From positions 1,302,001-1,366,000 of the forward strand of contig CAVYPR010000001.1 of NCBI GenBank assembly GCA_963770505.1: a DNA stretch of 64,000 bases. Direction: 5' to 3'. The position numbers were made by a program, and so were the translations under genes. Position 1 is the first letter of the stretch, and the number at the start of each line of letters is the position of its first letter. A model generated the notes under the pieces. The model did not search any database. It had not been told where the DNA came from and was given only the letters and a program-made list of their open reading frames with translations. The DNA is from CAVYPR01 sp963770505 (GTDB lineage: Bacteria; Actinomycetota; Acidimicrobiia; Acidimicrobiales; RAAP-2). Positions 8,928 to 16,719 of this stretch are shown here, in pieces.

Positions 8928-9788
8928 TCATGTCAACTCCGTGCCGGCGGCGCCGATCTCCGCCAGGGTGCGTTCGAGATAGCGTCGGCTCTCCGCCATC
9001 ATCAGCTCGGTCTCTTCCGGCGGGTCCTCGCCCTCGGTCTCGTAGGAAAGGACGCCGTCAAAGTCATGGACCGCCAACAGCTTGAGGCACTGCGGAAGGT
9101 TGACTTCCCCCCGGCCGAGGGTGACGGCGCGGCGCCCGACCACGTCTTTGGCGTGCACATGGCGGACCAAGGCGACAACCGTTTCGAGCAGCTCGACCTC
9201 GCTCCCACGACGGCTTTCGTCGAGTTTCCACTCATACCCATCACGCGTGGTGCCCACGTAGTCACCCCGGTGCGGGTTGGCAGTGTCGAAATTGACCGCC
9301 AGCCAAGGCGAAGGTGCCAGCGCCATGATTCGGGCCAGGCCGTCGGGTGAGAGCGAGAGCGTGCCGTGGGGCTCGATTGCCAGCACCACCCGGTACTCCT
9401 CGGCTACCGACAGGATCTCCTGCAGCCGGTCGGCGATGACGATGAGCGCATCGGCGTCATGCATGCCGTACGGGCACCTGCCCTCCCCGGTGATGACGAT
9501 CGGCACCGAGGCCGCCGCAGCCCACCGGATGGCCTGCTCGAGGTCGGCCACCGCCCGGGGGTCGGAGATCAGCTCGCGGTGGCTGCCGAGCGCGGACACG
9601 CCGCTGAAGCCGGCTGCGGCCACCGTGGAACGGAAGGCGTCCGGGTCGTCGTTCCAGGTGTCGACGTGGTGACACCATGAGAGGTTGCTCTCGACCTCCA
9701 CGTAGGGGAACCCCGCCCGGGCCACCCGCTCGAGGGCGTCTCCCAACTCGAGGCGACGGAATCCCACGGTGTTGCAGCCGAGTTTCAC
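8928..9788 (-). CDS. Sugar phosphate isomerase/epimerase-fold protein 2
   Basis: 286 residues from GTG 9788 (KLGCNTVGFR), with purine-rich GAGTGAGGG upstream. ATG 9812 is in frame and would overlap the preceding gene by 17 bp. Xylose-isomerase-like TIM barrel. Candidate ligands are Glu in LAIEPHGTLS, Asp in NFDTANPHRG, His in RHVHAKDVVG and Glu in SYETEGED. The gene is 7 bp after DUF6282-B and 11 bp before the creatininase-fold gene. It differs clearly from the other epimerase of the operon, so the two likely act on different intermediates rather than being redundant. Confidence 0.83.
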   Translation of the reverse strand: MKLGCNTVGFRRLELGDALERVARAGFPYVEVESNLSWCHHVDTWNDDPDAFRSTVAAAGFSGVSALGSHRELISDPRAVADLEQAIRWAAAASVPIVITGEGRCPYGMHDADALIVIADRLQEILSVAEEYRVVLAIEPHGTLSLSPDGLARIMALAPSPWLAVNFDTANPHRGDYVGTTRDGYEWKLDESRRGSEVELLETVVALVRHVHAKDVVGRRAVTLGRGEVNLPQCLKLLAVHDFDGVLSYETEGEDPPEETELMMAESRRYLERTLAEIGAAGTELT

Positions 9789-9795
9789 CGGGCCC

Positions 9796-10818
9796 TCACT
9801 CTCCGCCTCCATCAAGCACCTCTACGTCCGAGTCGAGGCCGAGGAGCCACGCCGGGTTGTCCTTCACCATCGTCTCGATGTCCGCCCGTGAGACTCCCAT
9901 GGCCAGGAGCAAGCGGATGTACAGCTTCATCCCTTCGACCGGCGGAGGTAGCAGCATCGACCCGTGGTCGGTGGAGAGCACCAGGCGCTCCGGTCCGACC
10001 TTGCGGATGATCTCGATCATCTCTTCCCGGTCGCAACCGGGATTGTTGAAGTGGGGCACGGTGCCGTACATGTAGAGGCCCACGTAGGCGCCCAGCGCCC
10101 CCATCTCGGCCTGCTGCTCGGGGGATGCGCGGTTCACGCTGAATTGCGGGTGCGTGATGAGCACCCGCTCCACCCCGGCCCGCCGCGCTTCTTCGATGAC
10201 CACCAGGCGTTCCCTGGTTCCCAGGTGGCAGGTGTCGAGGATGGCGCCGTACTCGGCAACCAGGTCGAAGATCTCAAACAGCTCGGGACGGAGGCCGCCG
10301 TCGGGCGTGAGGATCTCGATGCCACCCTCCTCCCCCAGGACCTGACGATGGTGGGCGGCGTCGTGACTCGGCAGCCAGACGCATCGGCCGCCCACCTTGA
10401 GCGACGTTTTCACAGCAATCGGGTTCAGTCCCCCGACCGAATAGTTGAGGACCACGCCCCCGAAGACCCGGAACCGGTTCCGCTTTCCGGTCTCTCGGCC
10501 GTACTGGTCCATCATCTGCTGGAGGAAGTAGGCCATCGGCGCCGTGTCGATGCGGTGGCTCTTGCAGCAGATGGCGCGCATGCCCGCGTCGTAGTCGGCC
10601 CGACAAATCTCCCCGAAGTCCCAGCCAGTGTCCACGAGCGCCTCGGGATACCCGTGACAGTGGATGTCGATGGCGCCTGTCATGATCGGGGCCACGTCGG
10701 CCTCGGTGATGTTGCCGGTTGTGCCGAGGAGCTCGACCGTGCGGTAGCTCAACTTGGCCCGCTCCACCCACTCGGGCCTCATGGACTCCTCGACTACGTC
10801 CTCGTGGAGGTCTTTCAT
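9796..10818 (-). CDS. DUF6282 family protein B (putative metal-dependent hydrolase), first gene of operon
   Basis: 340 residues from ATG 10818, with GGGGAGG five bases upstream. It is clearly paralogous to the last gene of the operon: over the first 60 residues I count about 43 identities, and H53/H55 of DIHCHGYPEA occupy the same positions. LPSHDAAHH, DTCHLGTRERLVV and THPQFSVNRAS are shared. One visible difference is in the active-site region: DIHVHGYPD in A becomes DIHCHGYPE here, and CCKSMYSDTAP becomes CCKSHRIDTAP. This suggests two related substrates. Leads the operon; the promoter should lie in 10819-11000. Confidence 0.85.
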   Translation of the reverse strand: MKDLHEDVVEESMRPEWVERAKLSYRTVELLGTTGNITEADVAPIMTGAIDIHCHGYPEALVDTGWDFGEICRADYDAGMRAICCKSHRIDTAPMAYFLQQMMDQYGRETGKRNRFRVFGGVVLNYSVGGLNPIAVKTSLKVGGRCVWLPSHDAAHHRQVLGEEGGIEILTPDGGLRPELFEIFDLVAEYGAILDTCHLGTRERLVVIEEARRAGVERVLITHPQFSVNRASPEQQAEMGALGAYVGLYMYGTVPHFNNPGCDREEMIEIIRKVGPERLVLSTDHGSMLLPPPVEGMKLYIRLLLAMGVSRADIETMVKDNPAWLLGLDSDVEVLDGGGE

Positions 10819-11046
10819 CGCCGCCTCCCCTCGCTTCCCCGGTCTCCCCGGATGGACCGCGATGGTTCGCTCACCTCGATCGTACGGAGGGAACCCGGAT
10901 CCCGGAAGGGCCCTAGGTCCCCTCCTTCGCGGACATCTGACTCCGGGTGACCAGGAACTTTGGGCGGGCCCCTCATCGTGGTCAGCTGCGGGCGCCGGGC
11001 AACGCAGCACTCGATAGTGGGTAGCCCTCTCACTTTGGCGTACTGG

Positions 11047-11250
11047 GTGCGTTCGCGAGGGCATCGCTACGAGATCCGGGAGTCGAAGGTCACCCCAGCC
11101 GGCCTCCGATCACGGACGCTCGCCACCTTCGTTGTCCTCGAAGAGGCCACTCTGGAGGTGGCTCGTTCCCGGGCCGTCGGCTCGATCGACGACTTCGCCC
11201 TGCGACGGGCCGTCCGTCGCCTGGGTGCACCGGTGGCCGATGCCAGCCGA
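11047..11250 (+). pseudogene. Remnant of the small partner gene upstream of a nucleotidyltransferase
   Basis: From GTG 11047 the frame reads RYEIRESKVTPAGLRSRT, TFVVLEEATLEVARSRA and DFALRRAVRRLGAPVADA. I recognise this as the short conserved protein (about 100 residues, no known function) often found just before AbiEii-like nucleotidyltransferases in actinobacteria. The expected continuation PADAAARGL occurs instead in the +1-shifted frame from 11240, which is the frame of the next gene. A one- or two-base indel near 11235-11245 thus appears to have broken the gene and fused its tail to the nucleotidyltransferase frame. No Shine-Dalgarno is seen. The family match is from memory. Confidence 0.5.
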
Positions 11251-11920
11251 TGCAGCTGCTCGCGGCCTGGGCGGCGAGCTCGCCGACAAGGTGGTGCTGA
11301 TCGACGAAGCCTTTGCAGATGCTCACATTCCCCACGCATTCGGCGGGGCCGTCACCCTCGCCCACTACGGCGAGCCTCGCACCACCATCGACGTCGGCGT
11401 GAACGTCTCCCCGGACGCAGACCGTTTCGAGGAGGTCAAGTGGGGCCTCTCACGGATCGGGATAGACCGGTTCCCCGGGAAGGCATCGATCCATCGAGAC
11501 GGGCACGGCCGAGCCTTCTGGGGATCGAATCCGGTGGCCCTCTTCTTCGCCTACGACCCGATCCATGAGGCCATGCGCCGCGACGCCAAGGACGCAACCT
11601 TCGGCGATCGATCGATCCCCGCCCTCTCGGCGGAACATCTGATCGTGGCGAAGATGACCTGTGAGCTCCCCAGGGACTGGATCGACCTCGAGCAAGTACT
11701 CACGGCGAATCCCAGTCTCGACGAGAACGAGATCGATCGGTGGCTTGGCCATGTCGTCGGCACGGCCGATGCTCGGTACGGTCGGTTCCGCAATCTGCTG
11801 GCACGCCTGCTCGGTAGAGATCGGCCAGGCCGATCGCTGAAGCATGGGCGCGTCGCAGAGCTGGGGCGGCGATGCATCGTCGTCTGCATCGTGCAGAAGA
11901 TGGTCTTTTCGAGGTGGTGA
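11240..11920 (+). CDS. AbiEii-like nucleotidyltransferase, probably degenerate
   Basis: About 226 residues if started at ATG 11240. HAFGGAVTLAHYGEPRTT followed by IDVGVNV matches the N-terminal strand-helix of DNA polymerase-beta-like nucleotidyltransferases. The middle (NPVALFFAYDPIH, IPALSAEHLIVAKM, RDWIDLEQVL) fits the MNT / AbiEii toxin-antitoxin superfamily. Family members usually carry DID or DLD after PRxTxD; here it reads DVG, so one metal-binding Asp seems lost. The start region is fused in frame to the tail of the broken upstream gene. The last 30 residues look like non-conserved extension. It may be an inactive remnant of a two-gene module. Confidence 0.6.
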   Translation: MPADAAARGLGGELADKVVLIDEAFADAHIPHAFGGAVTLAHYGEPRTTIDVGVNVSPDADRFEEVKWGLSRIGIDRFPGKASIHRDGHGRAFWGSNPVALFFAYDPIHEAMRRDAKDATFGDRSIPALSAEHLIVAKMTCELPRDWIDLEQVLTANPSLDENEIDRWLGHVVGTADARYGRFRNLLARLLGRDRPGRSLKHGRVAELGRRCIVVCIVQKMVFSRW

Positions 11921-11983
11921 GCGGAAGAAGGCGACGGCGGTCCTCACAGAGGCTGCACGCAGCGGCTACCGAACCTCGAAGGT

Positions 11984-13111
11984 TCAGCCGGGATCGGGAA
12001 GCATCACGTCGCGCACCAACGCGTCGAGGTCGGCGACCGCGGCGATGAACTGTCGCAGGGTACGGCGGGTCGCTCCGAACGAGTCAAAATCGTCGACAGC
12101 AATGCCGTCCTCTGAGTAGGCACGGCGAAAGTCCGGAAAATGAAGGAGCAACTGGTCGAGAATCCGCTTGTCCACGGGGTCGTCGATCCGAGACACGATC
12201 TCAACGTGGCTCTCGTTGAACTTTCGCTGCCATACGTAGGGAGGTGATATGACGACATCCCCGCCGATGAATTCGCTCCAATGCATGTGGTTACGGAATG
12301 CGGCAGACAGCAGGCGGAGACGGTACCCGCGTTCATTGAAGATTCGATACGCCTTCTTGAAGACGGCAACGCCCGCCCACTCGAGATATCCGGGATCGAT
12401 GACGGCTCCTTCCTTCTCGAGGAGAATCTTCAACCAGTCATCGAGCCGGCCGACCATGATCGTGCATACCGGTCCCATTTCCGAAATGGGCTTGTTCTCC
12501 GCCTCACGACGCTGCAATCCCCTCTCTACGGCCTCTCCGACAGCTAGGCATTGGGGGAGCGTGAAACAGACCGTGGCGTTGACGCTGACGCCTCGATAGG
12601 TCGCCTCTTCGATGGCTGGGACGCCGGCGCGGGTGACGGGGATCTTGACGATTACGTTCGGCGCCAGCTTGCTGAAAGCCACCGCCTGGTCGACGATCGA
12701 ACTGGTGCTGCGGAATAGCCTCGGGTCGGTCTGGATCGATATCCGACCGTTGCGTCCACGCTGGGCCTCGAAGATGGGCTCGAGGAACCCGGCGGCCCGG
12801 ACCGAAAGCTCCTCGACGAGCTTCCACGCGATCTGGTCTTCGGTGAACTCGGGCTGCTCCTGCAGCACGGTTTCGATGCGGCCGCGCCAGGTGGGCATCT
12901 CCTTCTTCAGGATTGACAAGGCGATGACGGGATTGCAGGTGGCGCCGACGGCGCCGTGCTCCATTGCGTAGGCCAGCTCGTCGGGCGCGGCGGAATCGTT
13001 CCAGAGACACGTCGGCGTGGTCTGCGTCATCTGCCACAGCGGACTCAGGCAACCCCGGTCACCGGCGTCCGCTCGGCTGGGCGTCCGCGACGCCGCGCCT
13101 TCGATGCGCAT
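11984..13111 (-). CDS. Transaldolase family protein
   Basis: 375 residues from ATG 13111, preceded by GGAGGTGGAGC. The N-terminal half contains LWNDSAAPDELAYA, GATCNPVIALSILKK and, further on, VIVKIPVTRAG, where the Lys would form the Schiff base with a ketose phosphate. NATVCFTLPQCLAVGEA is the typical following strand. The transaldolase barrel runs to about residue 310; the C-terminal part (SEFIGGDVVISPPY to the end) fits long bacterial TalA-like forms. It moves a dihydroxyacetone unit in the pentose phosphate pathway. It is the only clear sugar-phosphate aldolase-type enzyme near the six-gene operon and lies on the same strand upstream of it, so it may feed products into central metabolism, but the degraded toxin-like genes separate them. 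Confidence 0.8.
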   Translation of the reverse strand: MRIEGAASRTPSRADAGDRGCLSPLWQMTQTTPTCLWNDSAAPDELAYAMEHGAVGATCNPVIALSILKKEMPTWRGRIETVLQEQPEFTEDQIAWKLVEELSVRAAGFLEPIFEAQRGRNGRISIQTDPRLFRSTSSIVDQAVAFSKLAPNVIVKIPVTRAGVPAIEEATYRGVSVNATVCFTLPQCLAVGEAVERGLQRREAENKPISEMGPVCTIMVGRLDDWLKILLEKEGAVIDPGYLEWAGVAVFKKAYRIFNERGYRLRLLSAAFRNHMHWSEFIGGDVVISPPYVWQRKFNESHVEIVSRIDDPVDKRILDQLLLHFPDFRRAYSEDGIAVDDFDSFGATRRTLRQFIAAVADLDALVRDVMLPDPG

Positions 13112-13774
13112 GCTCCACCTCCATCGCAGGGCTCCACGTTCATGGTGGCACCCGCCGCCAGGCAGTAGAAGGGCCGATGGTCCCATCGCGGCCCAAACGG
13201 GCTGTCGTCTGCTTTCAAAGACAAGAGCCACTGCATCGTGCCGAGACCGCCGGCTACCTGATGTGCAGGGAAGATGCGAACGAGAGCGAAAAGGTCACCG
13301 CCTCCACAAGTTCAAGATCCACCACATGCCCTGGAAATTGTCAATGCAGGATGGCGGATGCCCATGCTCATCTCAGACCGCGATGTGCTCAAGTCCTCGG
13401 CATCGACGGCTCGGCCCTCCGATGCTTGGACCCCAAGATCGGCTGCCGGCCATTTCTCTGAGGGTCGCCGGGTGCCTACGACGTCGCGGGACAGGTGTCT
13501 CAGATTGTCTCTCGACATCACACCTGCGTCCCCGGCAGGATTCGAACCTGCGTAGAACTGTGACCCGCTTGGCGGAAGGATGCGGTGCGCAGTGCGAACC
13601 TCCTTTCTCTCCTTGTGACGTCGTGCTACTTCGGAGGGCGGCGATGGCTCTCGATACGAGTGAAGCGGGTAGTCCCTGGTCGGATGGAGGACGAGGCACT
13701 GCGCAGCGAGGGGCCCACGGTGGCTGGACCGCCCATCCGCAACGAAGAAACCCCGCCGGTGTAGACAGATCCCG
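13112..13774. other. Intergenic region, 663 bp, left edge of a tRNA-linked island
   Basis: I find no convincing protein gene here. The only clear feature is the copy of the tRNA-Arg 3' half at 13525-13558. The sequence after about 13560 belongs to the presumed island and should contain the promoter of the propeller/repeat protein at 13775. Confidence 0.5.
13525..13558 (-). repeat. Copy of the tRNA-Arg 3' end (att-like direct repeat)
   Basis: Positions 13525-13558 match 16423-16456, inside tRNA-Arg, at 33 of 34 bases; the single difference is 13529 (t) versus 16427 (c). The copy covers the whole T arm, variable loop and 3' acceptor strand. A further catcaca precedes both copies (13517 and 16401). 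The anticodon and D arm do not follow, so this is not a functional tRNA. Direct repeats of a tRNA 3' end in this orientation are the classic trace of site-specific integration. Confidence 0.75.
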
Positions 13775-15997
13775 ATGCACCCGGCGATGTGCGGGCGAGG
13801 CGCGTGTGGCGCCACTCTTCGAGTGTTGGCGAGGCGTGCCGTCGCGGCCGTCATAGGCGTCTTTGTTATGGCGGCCCCCGTAGCGGCGCTCGTTGTGACG
13901 GGACCGGGCGTCGCACCAGCCGCCGCCGCTGTCCTACCCGCATGGACGGTGTACCACGGCGATCCCTCCGGGAGCGGGGTCGACACCTCGGGCGTGACGT
14001 TCTCGCCTCCGGCGACTGCGTGGTCATCGCCGACGCTGGATGGCCAGGTGTACGGCGAACCGCTCGAGTGGACGGGCAGGGTCTTTGTCGCCACGGAGAA
14101 CGACACGGTCTACTCACTGGCAGCGGACAGCGGAGCCGTGCTCTGGTCCACCCATCTCGGTCCGCCGGTTCCCTCCGGTGACTTGCCCTGTGGGGACATC
14201 AGCCCGGCGGTGGGGATCACCGGTACGCCGGTGGTGGACCCGGCGCGGGCCGAGATCTTCGTCGTGGCAGACGAACTCGTCGACGGTGCACCCACCCACC
14301 TGCTGGTCGGCCTGGACACCTACACCGGGGCGGTGCTCGTCGACCGGCCGGTCGATCCTCCAGGTGCCGACACCTCCGCCATCCTGCAGCGGACCGGTCT
14401 GGCCCTGGACGACGGGAGCGTCGTGTTCGGCTTTGGAGGGAACGACGGTGACTGCTCGACATACCACGGATGGGTGATGGCCGCGCCCGAGAACGGGGGC
14501 GCCGTCGGCGACTATCAGATCGAGCCCGGTGGTAGTCAGGGAGCCGTCTGGATGGGCGGCGCGGCACCCGAAGTCGACAGCTCGGGGAACATCTGGGTGG
14601 CAACGGGCAACGGATCGGGGCCTTCGAGCTCGCCCAACGGGAGCGACTCGGTGTTGGAGCTCTCGCCTGCGCTCCAGTTGGAGCAGTACTTCGCGCCGTC
14701 GAGCTGGAGCCACGACAATGGCAATGACCTGGACCTCGGATCGTCTGCGCCGGCGCTGCTCGCCGACGGCACGGTCCTCCAGGTGGGCAAGTCCGATACC
14801 GCGTACCTGCTCAACCAATCCAATCTAGGAGGCGTCGGGGGCCAGCTGATACAGGCCAACGTGTGCGGCAGCGACGCCGACGGGGGGGACGCGGTCGACG
14901 GGACAGTGGTCTACGTGCCCTGCCTGAACGGGGTGGAGGCCATCCAGACTGGATCTGCACCCCCTGGCCTGGCCGAGCGATGGCAATCCGGCACCCCCGG
15001 GCCGCCGATCGTTGCCGGCGGCTTGGTGTGGTCGATCGGCGGGGGTGCCCTCCACGGCATCGATCCGACATCCGGAGCAACAGCCGAGCGTGTCGCAGTG
15101 GGCGTGGAGGCCAACCACTTCCCGACGCCCTCAGTCGGCGACGGCCTGTTACTGGCGCCGACGGCCGACGGAGTCGTTGCTTTCAGCGGGTCGGCGGGCC
15201 TCCCCGGCCCGCCGACACCCCCACCGCCGGCGCCCCTTCGCTCGTCCTACTGGGAGGTGGCCTCCGACGGCGGGCTCTTCTCCTTCGGCAATGCTCAGTT
15301 CTACGGCTCGATGGGCGGACGGCCGCTCAATGAACCGGTGGTCGGCATGGCCGCCACCCCCACAGATCATGGCTACTGGGAGGTGGCCTCCGACGGTGGG
15401 CTCTTCGCCTTCGGCAATGCTCAATTCCACGGCTCGATGGGCGGACGGCCGCTCAATCGGCCCATCGTCGGCATGGCCGCGACGCCGACAGGCGGCGGCT
15501 ACTGGGAGGTGGCCTCCGACGGCGGGCTCTTCGCCTTCGGCAATGCTCAGTTCCACGGCTCGATGGGCGGGCGGGCGCTCAACCGGCCCATCGTCGGCAT
15601 GGCCGCGACGCCGACAGGCGGCGGCTACTGGGAGGTGGCCTCCGACGGCGGGCTCTTCGCCTTCGGCAATGCTCAGTTCCACGGCTCGATGGGCGGGCAG
15701 GCGCTCAACCAGTCCATTGTCGGCATGGCCGCGACGCCGACAGGGGGCGGCTACTGGGAGGTGGCCTCCGACGGTGGGCTCTTCGCCTTCGGCAATGCTC
15801 AGTTCTATGGCTCGATGGGTGGACGGGCGCTCAACCGGCCCATCGTAGGTATGGCCACCACCAGCACAGGTGGCGGGTATTGGGAAGCGGCCTCCGACGG
15901 TGGCATTTTCACTTTCGGTGCGGCCGGATTCTCGGGCTCCACGGGCGGGAGCGTGCTTGAAGCTGGCGTCGTCGGCATCTCCCTTGCAGCTCCTTGA
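13775..15997 (+). CDS. Secreted PQQ-like beta-propeller protein with six C-terminal 42-residue repeats
   Basis: 740 residues. Residues 1-50 hold a basic start, a hydrophobic stretch (AVAAVIGVFVMAAPVAALVV) and an Ala-rich cleavage region, i.e. an export signal. Residues about 52-470 are a PQQ-binding-like (quinoprotein-type) propeller, with blades such as GRVFVATENDTVYSLAADSG and VVDPARAEIFVVADELVDG. No quinone or catalytic residues can be assigned, so binding or structural roles are as likely as an enzyme. A PGPPTPPPPAP linker leads to six near-identical units GYWEVASDGGLFAFGNAQ...GSMGGxxLNxPIVGMAATPT. Such units are frequent in Acidimicrobiia surface proteins; their function is unknown to me. 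The gene is the sole intact cargo between the tRNA-Arg direct repeats. Confidence 0.85.
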   Translation: MHPAMCGRGACGATLRVLARRAVAAVIGVFVMAAPVAALVVTGPGVAPAAAAVLPAWTVYHGDPSGSGVDTSGVTFSPPATAWSSPTLDGQVYGEPLEWTGRVFVATENDTVYSLAADSGAVLWSTHLGPPVPSGDLPCGDISPAVGITGTPVVDPARAEIFVVADELVDGAPTHLLVGLDTYTGAVLVDRPVDPPGADTSAILQRTGLALDDGSVVFGFGGNDGDCSTYHGWVMAAPENGGAVGDYQIEPGGSQGAVWMGGAAPEVDSSGNIWVATGNGSGPSSSPNGSDSVLELSPALQLEQYFAPSSWSHDNGNDLDLGSSAPALLADGTVLQVGKSDTAYLLNQSNLGGVGGQLIQANVCGSDADGGDAVDGTVVYVPCLNGVEAIQTGSAPPGLAERWQSGTPGPPIVAGGLVWSIGGGALHGIDPTSGATAERVAVGVEANHFPTPSVGDGLLLAPTADGVVAFSGSAGLPGPPTPPPPAPLRSSYWEVASDGGLFSFGNAQFYGSMGGRPLNEPVVGMAATPTDHGYWEVASDGGLFAFGNAQFHGSMGGRPLNRPIVGMAATPTGGGYWEVASDGGLFAFGNAQFHGSMGGRALNRPIVGMAATPTGGGYWEVASDGGLFAFGNAQFHGSMGGQALNQSIVGMAATPTGGGYWEVASDGGLFAFGNAQFYGSMGGRALNRPIVGMATTSTGGGYWEAASDGGIFTFGAAGFSGSTGGSVLEAGVVGISLAAP
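15248..15985 (+). repeat. Six tandem 126-bp coding repeats
   Basis: The start tactgggaggtggcctcc recurs at 15248, 15374, 15500, 15626 and 15752, with a diverged sixth copy (tattgggaagcggcc) at 15878: an exact 126-bp period. The middle units are almost identical at DNA level, so copy number could change by recombination. Confidence 0.9.
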
Positions 15998-16199
15998 CAC
16001 CAGGTTCCAACTGCGGTGGGCGGTGACAGGTTGGCGTCCCGGTGATGTGGGGCCCTGCTATCCGCCGTCGGCCTAGGAATCCATCAACCCCCCGCCGCCT
16101 CTCGGTACGCTCCCGCTCCCCCCGTCTTCGACGCCGGAGCCCAGACCGTCTGGTATCACCTGGCCCAGCGCCACGAGCACCCGCCTTAGGTGTCGACGG

Positions 16200-16380
16200 T
16201 CTTTCGGGTGTTGAAGACGAGGTCTTCGTCACCCTCACGCCCCAGAAGCGTCCGAAGAGCTCCATCCACTTCTTCGAGGAGAAGGTCCCCAACGAGTGCT
16301 GGCAGGCCGACGACCCACGTCGAGCTCACCGATGGCTCGACCTACGAGGTGCTCAACATGGTCGACGACCCCTTGAGGCC
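16200..16380 (+). pseudogene. Fragment of an IS481/rve-type transposase
   Basis: One frame reads VTLTPQKRPKSS and HFFEEKVPNECWQADD. After a shift near 16310 the next frame reads THVELTDGSTYEVLNMVDD. Together they reproduce the start of the integrase catalytic core of IS481-family transposases (the PNECWQADFTH...LADGT...LNxxDDHSR pattern, where the Asp of WQAD is catalytic). Everything before and after is missing and the frame is broken, so it is a dead fragment. It ends about 45 bp from the tRNA-Arg 3' end, inside the presumed island. The family was recognised by motif only. Confidence 0.65.
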
Positions 16381-16406
16381 AAGTCTCCGATGTCTTGAGT
16401 CATCAC

Positions 16407-16434
16407 AGTGCGCCCCCGGCAGTGCGCCCCCGGC
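16407..16434. repeat. Perfect 14-bp tandem duplication at the tRNA-Arg 3' end
   Basis: agtgcgcccccggc at 16407-16420 is repeated exactly at 16421-16434. The right copy contains the tRNA discriminator base and part of the acceptor strand (16425-16434). It looks like a scar of strand exchange or slippage at the tRNA end and supports past integration there. Confidence 0.8.
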
Positions 16435-16497
16435 AGGATTCGAACCTGCGTAGAACGGATTAGAAGTCCGTTGCCTCATCCACTCGGCCACGGGGGC
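16425..16497 (-). tRNA. tRNA-Arg (anticodon UCU)
   Basis: 73-nt cloverleaf on the minus strand. The acceptor is GCCCCCG/CGGGGGC with discriminator G; D stem GCC/GGC; anticodon stem ACGGA/TCCGT around CTTCTAA, giving anticodon TCT. The variable loop is 5 nt, and the T arm GCAGG-TTCGAAT-CCTGC is perfect. CCA is not encoded. The gene is intact and reads leftward; its 3' end coincides with the direct repeats described at 13525 and 16407. Confidence 0.95.
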
Positions 16498-16719
16498 TAG
16501 CTGGTGTTCTGCCCATTCGGCGGTTCGATTGGAGGGTACGTCCCAACAGCCTCCCAACAAATCCTCCGAGCGGGCTGCGTTGGCGGCCCAGTGCGCCGAT
16601 GATTGGAAGAATATCCGAGTGAGCGTGCCTCGCAGTCGATGAGGTCCAGACGCAAATCGGTAGGAACTCCTTTGCAGGCAGAATCCCACGGGTTCGAGAA
16701 CACCGACATTGTGCCGCCT

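Noticed and set aside
11450..11947. A 165-residue minus-strand frame
   Set aside because: Antisense to the nucleotidyltransferase-like frame, which carries family motifs; no motif on the minus strand.
13525..13600. A second tRNA gene
   Set aside because: Only the 3' half matches tRNA-Arg; the anticodon and D arms are absent.
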